Origin: Promethearchaeota archaeon
GTDB taxonomy: Archaea > Asgardarchaeota > Lokiarchaeia > Sigynarchaeales > SOKP01
Assembly: GCA_014730295.1 (NCBI GenBank)
Contig: WJIN01000030.1
Location: forward strand, 1 to 32,986
DNA: 32,986 bases
Direction: 5' to 3'
The position numbers and the translations under genes are program-made. The first letter of the stretch is position 1. Every line of letters begins with the position of its first letter. Shown here piece after piece: positions 1 to 7,115 of this stretch. Under the pieces are notes generated by a model. It made no database searches. It was not told the origin of the DNA and saw only the letters and a program-made list of their open reading frames with translations.

Positions 1-75
1 ATAAAATTTGTGGGAATTATCTATCTTATTGGAATCGTCGCTTTATTGGTTTTTATTCCGCTAGGATGGATTTAA
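1..75 (+). CDS. C-terminal end of a membrane protein (partial)
   Basis: An open frame enters from the left edge and stops with TAA at 73-75. The 24 visible residues are almost wholly hydrophobic and end in PLGWI, so this is the last transmembrane helix of a protein whose body lies outside the window. Family cannot be told from so little. A run of eight T at 95-102 follows the stop and would fit as its terminator. The next gene is transcribed toward it. Confidence 0.6.
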   Translation: MKFVGIIYLIGIVALLVFIPLGWI

Positions 76-94
76 AAAAGATTTTAAAATTTTC

Positions 95-102
95 TTTTTT
101 TT
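95..102 (+). terminator. Poly-T terminator after the left-edge gene
   Basis: Eight consecutive T residues lie 20 bases past the stop at 75 in an AT-rich, gene-free strip. Oligo-T on the coding strand is the usual archaeal termination signal. There is no GC-rich hairpin. Confidence 0.4.
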
Positions 103-147
103 ATTATAATTATCAGTTTGGTCTAAAAATGTAATATTAAAAACTAT

Positions 148-156
148 AAAAAAAAA
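148..156 (-). terminator. Poly-T terminator of the MFS gene
   Basis: Nine A on the plus strand, hence nine T on the transcribed strand, sit about 30 bases past the stop codon of the minus-strand MFS transporter. This matches archaeal oligo-T termination. No stable hairpin accompanies it. Confidence 0.45.
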
Positions 157-183
157 GAGATAGAAATAAGCAATTTTGCTCTT

Positions 184-1335
184 CTATTCAAATTTACTCG
201 TTTGTATTCCCATCAGAGGGATTATTGCCATTAAAAATAATATTCCGGCGATAAAAATAATCCATTCAGTATCAATAAATCCCGAAAGATATGTCCCTAA
301 TGGCACTAGAATTAATTTTGCCAAAGCGATCGAAGTCGCAATGATTTGAAAGATTAGCACCTTTTTTCCACTCACATCAATCATCAGCGTAATAAGATTC
401 ACGATTAAAAATCCAGCAAGAATTTGCATTACAGCATACAGTCCAAGGAATACCCATAGATCTACAAAGGGGGCTAATAGCAACATTATTCCTACTAAAA
501 AAGTATTATATAGCAAAATACGTTGTTTATCATATTTATGCGATATCATACCCGCAATCAAAATTCCGATACCATTAATTATGATAAATAAAATTAAGAG
601 CAAGGAAAAAATTTCTTCTGAGATAATTGAAGTAATAAAAGGTTCCAACGGCCATTCATAGATTTTGTCCCCATATAATAAAAAAGCCACTCCGCACACA
701 AGTAGAATATTTCGTAAAGAATAATTTTTGTTTAAGTCCTTTGATTCGCGAACTTTAGATGATTCAATCATTACAGACTCAGCTTTAAAATAGACAATGA
801 CAATCAACGGAAATACGAGAATTATCCCTGATAGAAAGAATAGTTCCCAAGACGGTACAATCATAAATATTCCTGGGACGATAATTGCCCCCAGCACCGA
901 TCCCATCTGTAAGAACAAGGTATTTCTGCTTTTTTGTTTTTCAGTAATTGAGCTTTCAACAAGCATTTTATCAACGGATACATCAATCACCGCTGTAAAA
1001 GCAAAATTCACTCCCAATAATATCCCAAATAAAAATAAAATTGAAAAGCTCAGAAAGATAAATAAGAAACTTGCGAAAATTCCCACCGCAGAAATAATCA
1101 TCACTCGTCTCATAAAACTTAGTCGTTTATCATCCTTATCATAGTAGATCGAAATTACTGGTTTGGCAAATAGGGCGGAATAAGATATTATTTGCACGAA
1201 AGCCAACTCCGTTTTATCTACTGAAAGATAATTATAAAAGTATATAGGTAGATAACTGTGTACAAGAATAAATATTAGCTGAGCAACGAAATAGATATAG
1301 AAATAAAGTATTTTATTATTTTTTCCATTTTCCAT
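184..1335 (-). CDS. MFS-type multidrug/solute transporter
   Basis: A polytopic membrane protein of about 383 residues with roughly 12 hydrophobic helices separated by short charged loops, the layout of the major facilitator superfamily. An inter-helix loop after the second helix carries the acidic/basic stretch YYDKDDKRLSFMRR, similar to the MFS loop 2-3 motif, and a longer basic loop (residues about 190-205) divides the two six-helix halves. The substrate cannot be deduced. The frame opens with GTG at 1347, but ATG at 1335 (MENGKNN) lies about 25 bases below a TATA-like AATTATAA, which suggests a short-leader transcript starting there. It is a single-gene unit with a poly-T terminator. The family call is firm; function beyond transport is unknown. 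Confidence 0.75.
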   Translation of the reverse strand: MENGKNNKILYFYIYFVAQLIFILVHSYLPIYFYNYLSVDKTELAFVQIISYSALFAKPVISIYYDKDDKRLSFMRRVMIISAVGIFASFLFIFLSFSILFLFGILLGVNFAFTAVIDVSVDKMLVESSITEKQKSRNTLFLQMGSVLGAIIVPGIFMIVPSWELFFLSGIILVFPLIVIVYFKAESVMIESSKVRESKDLNKNYSLRNILLVCGVAFLLYGDKIYEWPLEPFITSIISEEIFSLLLILFIIINGIGILIAGMISHKYDKQRILLYNTFLVGIMLLLAPFVDLWVFLGLYAVMQILAGFLIVNLITLMIDVSGKKVLIFQIIATSIALAKLILVPLGTYLSGFIDTEWIIFIAGILFLMAIIPLMGIQTSKFE

Positions 1336-1743
1336 TGTTTTTAGCACTTTAGGATGTTATAATTATTGATTATTAGGTTTGATTCTATATTACTTTTTTG
1401 AAATATTTAAATAAAAAAAGCTGATCTTGATTTACCAATATAGTTATTTACTACATGAATTAAAAACCTTCAATGCATTTTTCTTTAAAATGATATTTCT
1501 AATTATCAAACTCTTTGGTTAAATATCTATATTTTTAATTAATCATCTTTTTGATTGAAATTTAGCTATAAGCATTACACAAGAGAATGAATTATATCCC
1601 CCATTTTCGTCTCTTCTAGTTGTTTTATTAAGATCGATAAGTATAAATAGGTAAAAAATTATAGATCATATTGGATTTATCGGACTTATTTTAAATTAAA
1701 ATTCATTTCAAAAAAATTAAACAGGAACGTAGTTGAGACTAAA
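1336..1743. other. Intergenic region between divergent MFS and TPR genes
   Basis: About 400 bases, very AT-rich, with no convincing reading frame or RNA gene on either strand. It holds the divergent promoters: a TATA-like AATTATAA near 1360 for the MFS gene, and TATAAATA at 1642-1649 for the TPR gene. Nothing else was recognised. Confidence 0.5.
1642..1649 (+). promoter_or_regulatory. TATA box upstream of the TPR gene
   Basis: TATAAATA preceded by a purine-rich GATAAG stretch resembles an archaeal BRE/TATA element. Transcription would start near 1670 and give a leader of about 75 bases. An AGGAAC stretch near 1723 is a weak ribosome-binding candidate. Confidence 0.45.
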
Positions 1744-2277
1744 ATGGTCGCAATTATGGGTGATGATTTTTTTAAAAAATCAAAAGAATTATTTAGACGT
1801 GGTGACATCAAGAACACCATCGCTACGTATGAGAAAGCTCTTTCGAATATTGACCGAGACAAAGAGAGTAAACATTATATAACCTTCCTAAAGGATATCT
1901 TAAACCATTGTAAAACGAATAATCTTCGAGAGGAAGAAGCTCTAGTATTACGAGCCATGGGAAGGACATATTCCGTTTTCAAAGAATATGTGGACAGTTT
2001 AAAACACCACTGGTTGGCTTTGAAAATTCAGAGAAAATTGGGTAAGAAAATCGAGGTTGCTGAGGGCCTTCAATTCATTGCTGAAGATCAAGAAGTTAGC
2101 GGAAATTTTGATCAAGCAATCAAATCTTACATAGAAGCGAGAGAAATATTTAAAGAACTTGGAAAAAAAGACAAAGTCTCACTAATAGACACAGAATTAG
2201 AAAGATTAGAAGAATATTCTAAAGAGGCATTAGATACTGAATATATGCTAAGTAAATTTAATATTGACGATTTTTAA
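1744..2277 (+). CDS. Tetratricopeptide-repeat (TPR) protein
   Basis: A soluble, highly charged all-helical protein of 177 residues. At least three to four TPR-like helix pairs are visible: residues about 10-40 (SKELFRRGDIKNTIATYEKAL), about 60-100 (ALVLRAMGRTYSVFKEYVDS), about 100-130 and about 130-155 (SGNFDQAIKSYIEAREIFKE), the last being a near-consensus repeat. TPR arrays make protein-interaction scaffolds; no catalytic motif is present and the partner is unknown. A second start at 1756 (MGDDFF) is also possible. The gene stands alone between divergent and convergent neighbours. Confidence 0.75.
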   Translation: MVAIMGDDFFKKSKELFRRGDIKNTIATYEKALSNIDRDKESKHYITFLKDILNHCKTNNLREEEALVLRAMGRTYSVFKEYVDSLKHHWLALKIQRKLGKKIEVAEGLQFIAEDQEVSGNFDQAIKSYIEAREIFKELGKKDKVSLIDTELERLEEYSKEALDTEYMLSKFNIDDF

Positions 2278-2431
2278 CGAGTGTGAATATCCTAAAATAG
2301 AAGAAATTTCTCTTACACCAAAAAAACACATGAAATGGAAATCACCAGTGAGTGTGGGAAATTTGGGACAATGGGAATTCTCTGATCAAACTATACAAAT
2401 TTTACACATGGATAAAGCTATTCCCATGTAA
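2264..2431 (+). CDS. Possible small protein or decayed gene tail after the TPR gene
   Basis: The frame shifted by one base from the TPR gene stays open from 2252 through the intergenic strip to TAA at 2429-2431. It reads like protein (SVGNLGQWEFSDQTIQILHMDKAI) rather than AT-rich noise. The only ATG leaves 33 residues (from 2330); a TTG at 2264, overlapping the TPR gene end, would give 55. No ribosome-binding site is clear. It could be a short translationally coupled gene, or the former C-terminus of the TPR protein lost through a frameshift. No family recognised. Confidence 0.25.
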   Translation: MTIFNECEYPKIEEISLTPKKHMKWKSPVSVGNLGQWEFSDQTIQILHMDKAIPM

Positions 2432-2439
2432 TTACTTTT

Positions 2440-3717
2440 TTATTTTCTATCTTTTTTAATATATATTTCATATAATTTTGGAAGGATCATCATTTGAAGT
2501 TCCTTAATAGAATAGTGTGTTTTTTTTCGTAATGCTTTGAGATCCTCATATTCTGGTTTTACATTGATAATAATTTTATCATCATTTTTCATTACATAAG
2601 AGGCTTTATATCTAATAGTATGTGATTCTCCGTCAATTTTAATATCTTTTTTTCTAATTTCTCGTTCCACACATATTCTATCTATATCATGATATCTAAC
2701 ACCCAATGTACCTAGATTTTTTAAAGTTTTATCAATAATCTCCAATTTTTTTTCAGGTTGGCAAATTATTTTGATTATATAGCCTGGTCGGTTTTTTTTA
2801 GTCAGACTTTGAATGACGTGAATATCTAAAGCATCATCTTCAATCAGACTAATAAAATCACCAATTAATTCTCCAGATACATCATCAATATTAGTTTCAA
2901 TTATAGATACAATTTGATTATATTGAAAGAGATAGGATTTTTGTTCTTCGTCTGAATGCTGTGTACCATAAAATATTCTCAAAATATTTGGGAAATTTTC
3001 AAATTTTTTTTGACCGGTACTATAGGATTCTTTTTGAATTTGCATGCTCGGAGAATTAAGAATTGGGTTTAAATTTACTAAGAGAGCGGCTCCAGTAGGG
3101 GTAGTCAATTCTTGATCTATAGGACCTGGATACACTATGAGTCTCGAATCCTTTATGATCTTGCTTGTTGCGGGAGCAGGAACGGGTAAAATGCCGTGTG
3201 CAGCTTTTACGCTCCCACCTCCTAAAGGTACTTTACTTGCATAAATACGCAGATTATTATCGAAAAAGCTTAACACCTCTAAAGCGTGGGTAACCCCCAA
3301 AATATCAATTAAAGTATCGACAGAACTTAATTCATGGAGGTGTATATTTTCTTCTAATTTATCATGTACTTTCGCTTCCGCTTTAATTAAGGAGTTTAAA
3401 ACTTCATTTGCATATCGTTTAGCGTCTTCAGTAAAATTTCTATCATCTAAATAAGTATTCAACGCATCTTTAAGATCCTTAACATGTCTGTGGTGTTTTT
3501 TTTCTTCGATGCCTATATCTAGTTTATTTACAAAGATTCCGTTCAGTTCTTCTTTAACTAATTTTATTTTTAACTTTTTTACTCCCGATAAATTGACTTT
3601 CAATTGGATAAGATTTTCAACTATTTTATTTGGATTGTCCACTAATCCCAGTAATGCTCCCAAAAACAAATCTCCGGAGATTCCAGAATTTATCATATCA
3701 ATATACATTATCTTCAT
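2440..3717 (-). CDS. larC: Pyridinium-3,5-bisthiocarboxylic acid mononucleotide nickel chelatase LarC
   Basis: LarC inserts nickel into the pincer nucleotide cofactor (NPN) used by lactate racemase LarA and related racemases/epimerases. Diagnostic segments are the N-terminal MKIMYIDMINSGISGDLFLG, HLHELSSVDTLIDILG in the middle, VPLGGGSVKAAHGILPVPAP, ELTTPTGAALL, and the C-terminal TNIDDVSGELIG. The start is set at ATG 3717 because family members begin at this MK-[IL]-x-Y-x-D; a longer frame reaches 3768 and would overlap the hydrolase gene. At about 425 residues the protein is full length and in one frame, unlike Lactobacillus, where larC1 and larC2 are joined by a programmed frameshift. LarA, LarB and LarE are not in the window. 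A nickel regulator (NikR) is 5 kb away. Confidence 0.88.
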   Translation of the reverse strand: MKIMYIDMINSGISGDLFLGALLGLVDNPNKIVENLIQLKVNLSGVKKLKIKLVKEELNGIFVNKLDIGIEEKKHHRHVKDLKDALNTYLDDRNFTEDAKRYANEVLNSLIKAEAKVHDKLEENIHLHELSSVDTLIDILGVTHALEVLSFFDNNLRIYASKVPLGGGSVKAAHGILPVPAPATSKIIKDSRLIVYPGPIDQELTTPTGAALLVNLNPILNSPSMQIQKESYSTGQKKFENFPNILRIFYGTQHSDEEQKSYLFQYNQIVSIIETNIDDVSGELIGDFISLIEDDALDIHVIQSLTKKNRPGYIIKIICQPEKKLEIIDKTLKNLGTLGVRYHDIDRICVEREIRKKDIKIDGESHTIRYKASYVMKNDDKIIINVKPEYEDLKALRKKTHYSIKELQMMILPKLYEIYIKKDRK

Positions 3718-3754
3718 TTTTTTGCTTCTGAGAGGTTTTTTCCTATAATTTTGC

Positions 3755-5437
3755 TTAAAATATACCAAACAAAGCTCCTTGAGTTAAGACGAGTAATTGT
3801 ATGAGGAAAGATTGATAAATTATTGCGACGATTGGTTTTTGACTGATTTCTGCGATGAAAGATCCAGACACGATTACAAACACCAAAATAATAATACCGT
3901 GAATCGATCCGATCATTCCAGAAATAGAACCTAAAGCGGCAAATAATATTGAAAGTAGGAAAAAGGGAACCAATCCTATCAACCATAACCAAATTTGATT
4001 TTTTCTACTTGAATATCGTGAATCCTTTAATAAGGACGCCTCCATTTGACCAATAAAAAATCCTGGCATTGTAAGAAGTGTAAATATAACGAGCCATACT
4101 AATCGCATATTTAAGGGAAATACATAATTTATCCCTGAATTGAAAAATAATGAACATAAAATTATAAATCCAATTGATATTCCTATGGATATTCCCAATT
4201 TTTTATCAATTTGTTCTTTATCAATCTTAAAATTGATCGATAATATTCCCTCCGTACCGGGGACCTTTCCTTTATAGTAAAGTATTAGCATCAAAATTCC
4301 ATAACTCCCAATAAAGCCAACATAAAATAAACTGAAGATAGGAAGTCCAATAGGAATAAAAAAGAACAGTGATAATAATAAGATAGCAATTGGAATCGCA
4401 GCTAGCCAAAGCAATAATTTATATCGATAAAATCGTTTTAAATTCTTTATCTCAAGATTAGGTTCATTATTCTTTTTTTCTCTTTCCCTTACATGCTCGG
4501 CAGGATTCTTATTCACAGATGTTAAGTATTTAGCACCAAATATTGGGGTCATAAATAATCCGAGTAATGCAATCACCCAAAATATTTTTCTTACTAAAGC
4601 TTGTGCTGCTAAATATTGGGGATTTGATTCTAATCCTAATGTTTCAACCGCCCAATTCATCGATTTTGTTATTAAAGATGGGGAATAAATTTCATAATTA
4701 TGAAATAGTAAAGGATAGATTTCTAATTCTCTTATAAAAGGACTCGTATCAGCGCCTAGTTTCTCATATAACAAATTTGCCGCCTCTGGAGTTATTATAT
4801 CATCGAGCGCACCACTTAGAAGTAATATATCCGCAGGAGGATTTATTGCTGAGAGATTCTGCACCCATTCAAGGCTCAAATCTGATACACCAGTAAAGAA
4901 TCCAGCTTGCACATTTGGGATTAGATTTACTTGACACCCAATCAATATTAAACCCGAGACATTATTTGTATCCATTGTTGCGGATTGTAATGCGATCCGC
5001 GCCCCCATACTATGTCCTAAGAGAATGATCTGAGAATCATTTAATCCAGATAATGATTTAAACTGTTCTTTTGCTTGTAAAACCTGTTTTGCAAGGCGAT
5101 CCGTAGCAGCGTTATCAAATCCTAATTTCCCTCCAGAACGCCCTTGACCCGAAAAATCAAAAGCAAAGGTATGGAATCCTAATGAGCTGAATTCAGAATT
5201 TATTGACTGCATAGCCATCAGATCGGTGCTAAAGCCTTCTAATATTATAATTCCCGCATTTTTTGAGCCGGGATGATACTTTCCGAAAAGGATGTCCCCA
5301 TTCGAATCTTGAAATGTAATATTTTGTGATTTGAATAAAGAAATATCACCTGCATAAATGACAACTAAGGAACTAATTGCTAATAGTAAACCAATAAGTG
5401 CAAGATATAACTCTTTTTTACTATTTTCGAATTTCAT
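3755..5437 (-). CDS. Alpha/beta hydrolase with multi-helix membrane C-terminus
   Basis: 560 residues in two halves. Residues 10-30 are a membrane anchor. Residues about 45-270 form a serine alpha/beta hydrolase: nucleophile elbow GHSMG (Ser143), acid near Asp212/213 in SGALDDIITPE, and His246 in LLFHNYE. The FDFSGQGRSGG loop is typical of the fold. From about 280 onward there are some seven to eight hydrophobic helices, so the second half is an integral membrane domain with no recognised family. The expected activity is ester, thioester or lipid hydrolysis at the membrane, with the catalytic domain probably outside because it directly follows the N-terminal anchor. The substrate is unknown. 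LarC follows 37 bases downstream on the same strand; a shared transcript is possible. Confidence 0.75.
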   Translation of the reverse strand: MKFENSKKELYLALIGLLLAISSLVVIYAGDISLFKSQNITFQDSNGDILFGKYHPGSKNAGIIILEGFSTDLMAMQSINSEFSSLGFHTFAFDFSGQGRSGGKLGFDNAATDRLAKQVLQAKEQFKSLSGLNDSQIILLGHSMGARIALQSATMDTNNVSGLILIGCQVNLIPNVQAGFFTGVSDLSLEWVQNLSAINPPADILLLSGALDDIITPEAANLLYEKLGADTSPFIRELEIYPLLFHNYEIYSPSLITKSMNWAVETLGLESNPQYLAAQALVRKIFWVIALLGLFMTPIFGAKYLTSVNKNPAEHVREREKKNNEPNLEIKNLKRFYRYKLLLWLAAIPIAILLLSLFFFIPIGLPIFSLFYVGFIGSYGILMLILYYKGKVPGTEGILSINFKIDKEQIDKKLGISIGISIGFIILCSLFFNSGINYVFPLNMRLVWLVIFTLLTMPGFFIGQMEASLLKDSRYSSRKNQIWLWLIGLVPFFLLSILFAALGSISGMIGSIHGIIILVFVIVSGSFIAEISQKPIVAIIYQSFLIQLLVLTQGALFGIF

Positions 5438-5513
5438 ATTAGGTTTAATTGGTTAATTAAAAATATAAAAATATTAAAACTTTAATTTAAAAAAATGATC
5501 TAAGCTTAATAGA

Positions 5514-5753
5514 TTAGGGCTTGAATCGTTCGTCATTTACAACTTTATCAATTGCTTGAACGGTCATTTCATCCCATTCATCATAGGGATCAATATCTTT
5601 ACCGCAATAGGAACACCAAGTGTCTGATCTCATCTCATCCCAATCCTCTCCTAGCAAGTCTTTATTTAAACTTCCGCCGCAATAGAGACACGATCCCTCT
5701 TCATGCCGTTCCAAAATCTCATCGATCAGTTCTAACTTTTTTTTCGCATTCAT
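5514..5753 (-). CDS. Small CxxC zinc-ribbon protein
   Basis: 79 residues. A helical N-terminus (KKLELIDEILERHEEG) is followed by two CxxC knuckles, CLYC (residues about 22-25) and CSYC (about 47-50), spaced as in a treble-clef or rubredoxin-like zinc ribbon. The rest is strongly acidic (DWDEM, DEWDEM). No enzymatic motif is seen; such proteins usually bind nucleic acid or protein. It is divergent from the 5901 gene and lies upstream of the hydrolase on the same strand. Family unrecognised; the coding call rests on the paired CxxC motifs and codon-like composition. Confidence 0.65.
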   Translation of the reverse strand: MNAKKKLELIDEILERHEEGSCLYCGGSLNKDLLGEDWDEMRSDTWCSYCGKDIDPYDEWDEMTVQAIDKVVNDERFKP

Positions 5754-5900
5754 TCTTTCTCTGAATTTTTCAATTTCTTATTGATATTAAAAATTTCTTT
5801 TATTAGGATGGTAGAATAAAATAATAAAGTGTTATTATTATTATAATATTAACTATATAAGATTAGTTTAAAAGTTTAAACAATTGGGTATTATTATAAA

Positions 5901-6635
5901 ATGAGTGAATTACAGACCGTTAAAGCATACCTTTCCCAAATTCCGGCGACTTTGATTAAGTTACTGGAGCTTGACCCCCCAAAGGATATTATACCGTCTC
6001 CGATCAAAAACATCGTTGATAGATATTCGGGGGTTAAAAGAATTATTCTTATCATGATAGACAATTTTGGATTATTTGAGATTACGTATTATAAGCCAGA
6101 ATTCTTGATCTCTGGCTCGGAAATCATGTCGCTACTAAGTACCAAGAACCCATACACACTTGGCGTGCTCCATCAGCTCATGTTTGGAGGATTTGAAACC
6201 GAACCTAATGGTTTCCATCTTTTAAAATATATAAATGAAAATGGTAAGAAAACCTGCTTTATAGGACGTAAAAAAGATCTCGATCGCTATGATGGGGGAA
6301 CTAACTCCATACCAAAAGATACCGATATGAGCACGTGGATAGAATCTGCAAAAGCGATTAATAATTACGATCTGTCTTGGATGCATTACCTCGATTTTGA
6401 GAATCTTCATAAACAGCAGAGAAGGTTAAAGCAACAGACTCCAGAGGAATTAATCGAAAAACTTATCAATCGAACAGACAAATGGATTAAAAGTAATTAT
6501 AAGCAATTACGGAACGGATCTTTGATGATAATCATCGGAGACCACGGAAGAGCGAAAATGGATTTCGAATATTCAGGTAAAATTGCACAATGGAGGCAAG
6601 CAAGCGTACCAATAGCAATCTTTATTGAGAAATAG
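5901..6635 (+). CDS. Alkaline-phosphatase-superfamily-like protein
   Basis: 244 residues with the landmarks of the AlkP/PglZ/phosphopentomutase fold. There is an early metal-ligand Asp after a hydrophobic strand (ILIMIDNFG, Asp54), a threonine in NPYTLG (Thr86) placed like the catalytic Ser/Thr, the Asp-x4-His pair in YLDFENLH (Asp165, His170), and IIGDHGR (Asp214, His215) near the end. A C-terminal metal-ligand His usual in the superfamily is not visible, and the protein is small for the family, so activity is uncertain. It likely acts on a phosphate, sulfate or nucleotide ester in the cytosol, since no signal peptide is seen. kaiB begins 195 bases downstream on the same strand but seems to have its own promoter. 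Confidence 0.65.
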   Translation: MSELQTVKAYLSQIPATLIKLLELDPPKDIIPSPIKNIVDRYSGVKRIILIMIDNFGLFEITYYKPEFLISGSEIMSLLSTKNPYTLGVLHQLMFGGFETEPNGFHLLKYINENGKKTCFIGRKKDLDRYDGGTNSIPKDTDMSTWIESAKAINNYDLSWMHYLDFENLHKQQRRLKQQTPEELIEKLINRTDKWIKSNYKQLRNGSLMIIIGDHGRAKMDFEYSGKIAQWRQASVPIAIFIEK

Positions 6636-6794
6636 ATTTATTGAAGCTTTAAATACTCAACTTATTTAATATATCTCAGAGATTATAGAACTACTAATTC
6701 AAAATAGTGATTACATAAGTTAGAAATATATTTAACTTAAATACTAAATCTTTTTATACCCTTTTTAATAAATATTACAAGAATACTATAATTA

Positions 6795-6801
6795 TTTATA
6801 T
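6795..6801 (+). promoter_or_regulatory. Candidate TATA box of the kaiBC operon
   Basis: TTTATAT lies about 30 bases before the kaiB start codon, which would give a transcript with almost no leader. No Shine-Dalgarno sequence precedes kaiB, which fits leaderless initiation. The surrounding DNA is so AT-rich that other placements are possible. Confidence 0.35.
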
Positions 6802-6830
6802 CAAAATTTCCCGTTAATATATAACTAAAC

Positions 6831-7082
6831 ATGTCTGATGCAACCTTTATGTTATTTGTCGCAGGTGCTAATAATCCAAAATCAATAAATGCTATTAACA
6901 ATCTCAAGAAAGAATTTAGTAACAAAAATTATAATCTAATGGTTATTGATATTTTAACAAACCCAAAGGTTGCGGAATCAGTTGGGGTAGTTGCTACCCC
7001 TCTTTTAATGAGAACAAAACCTGTTCCTATTGAAAGATTTATAGGAGACTTTTCTAAACCTGGCTTAAATTTTTGCATCTGA
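6831..7082 (+). CDS. kaiB: KaiB-like clock/regulatory protein
   Basis: 83 residues with the thioredoxin-like KaiB fold. It opens with the strand FMLFVAGANNPKSINAINNL (cyanobacterial LYVAGNTPNSVRALKTL), then VIDILTNPKVAE, then VVATPLL and PVPIERFIGDFS, matching the hallmark ILATPTL and PPPVRKIIGDLS. In cyanobacteria KaiB switches fold and binds phosphorylated KaiC, starting the dephosphorylation phase. Here the chain stops about nine residues after the IGDFS motif, so the last helix (about 15-20 residues in cyanobacterial KaiB) is shortened. kaiC follows 33 bases downstream, so the two are cotranscribed. Identity is firm from motifs plus the partner gene; function in an archaeon is inferred. 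Confidence 0.88.
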   Translation: MSDATFMLFVAGANNPKSINAINNLKKEFSNKNYNLMVIDILTNPKVAESVGVVATPLLMRTKPVPIERFIGDFSKPGLNFCI

Positions 7083-7115
7083 ATCCTTTTTATCTAATAA
7101 GGTCCACCTATAACT

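Noticed and set aside
3714..3992. 92-residue minus-strand frame inside the hydrolase gene's 3' end
   Set aside because: Composition is that of an out-of-phase shadow, and the overlapping hydrolase and LarC frames explain the sequence.
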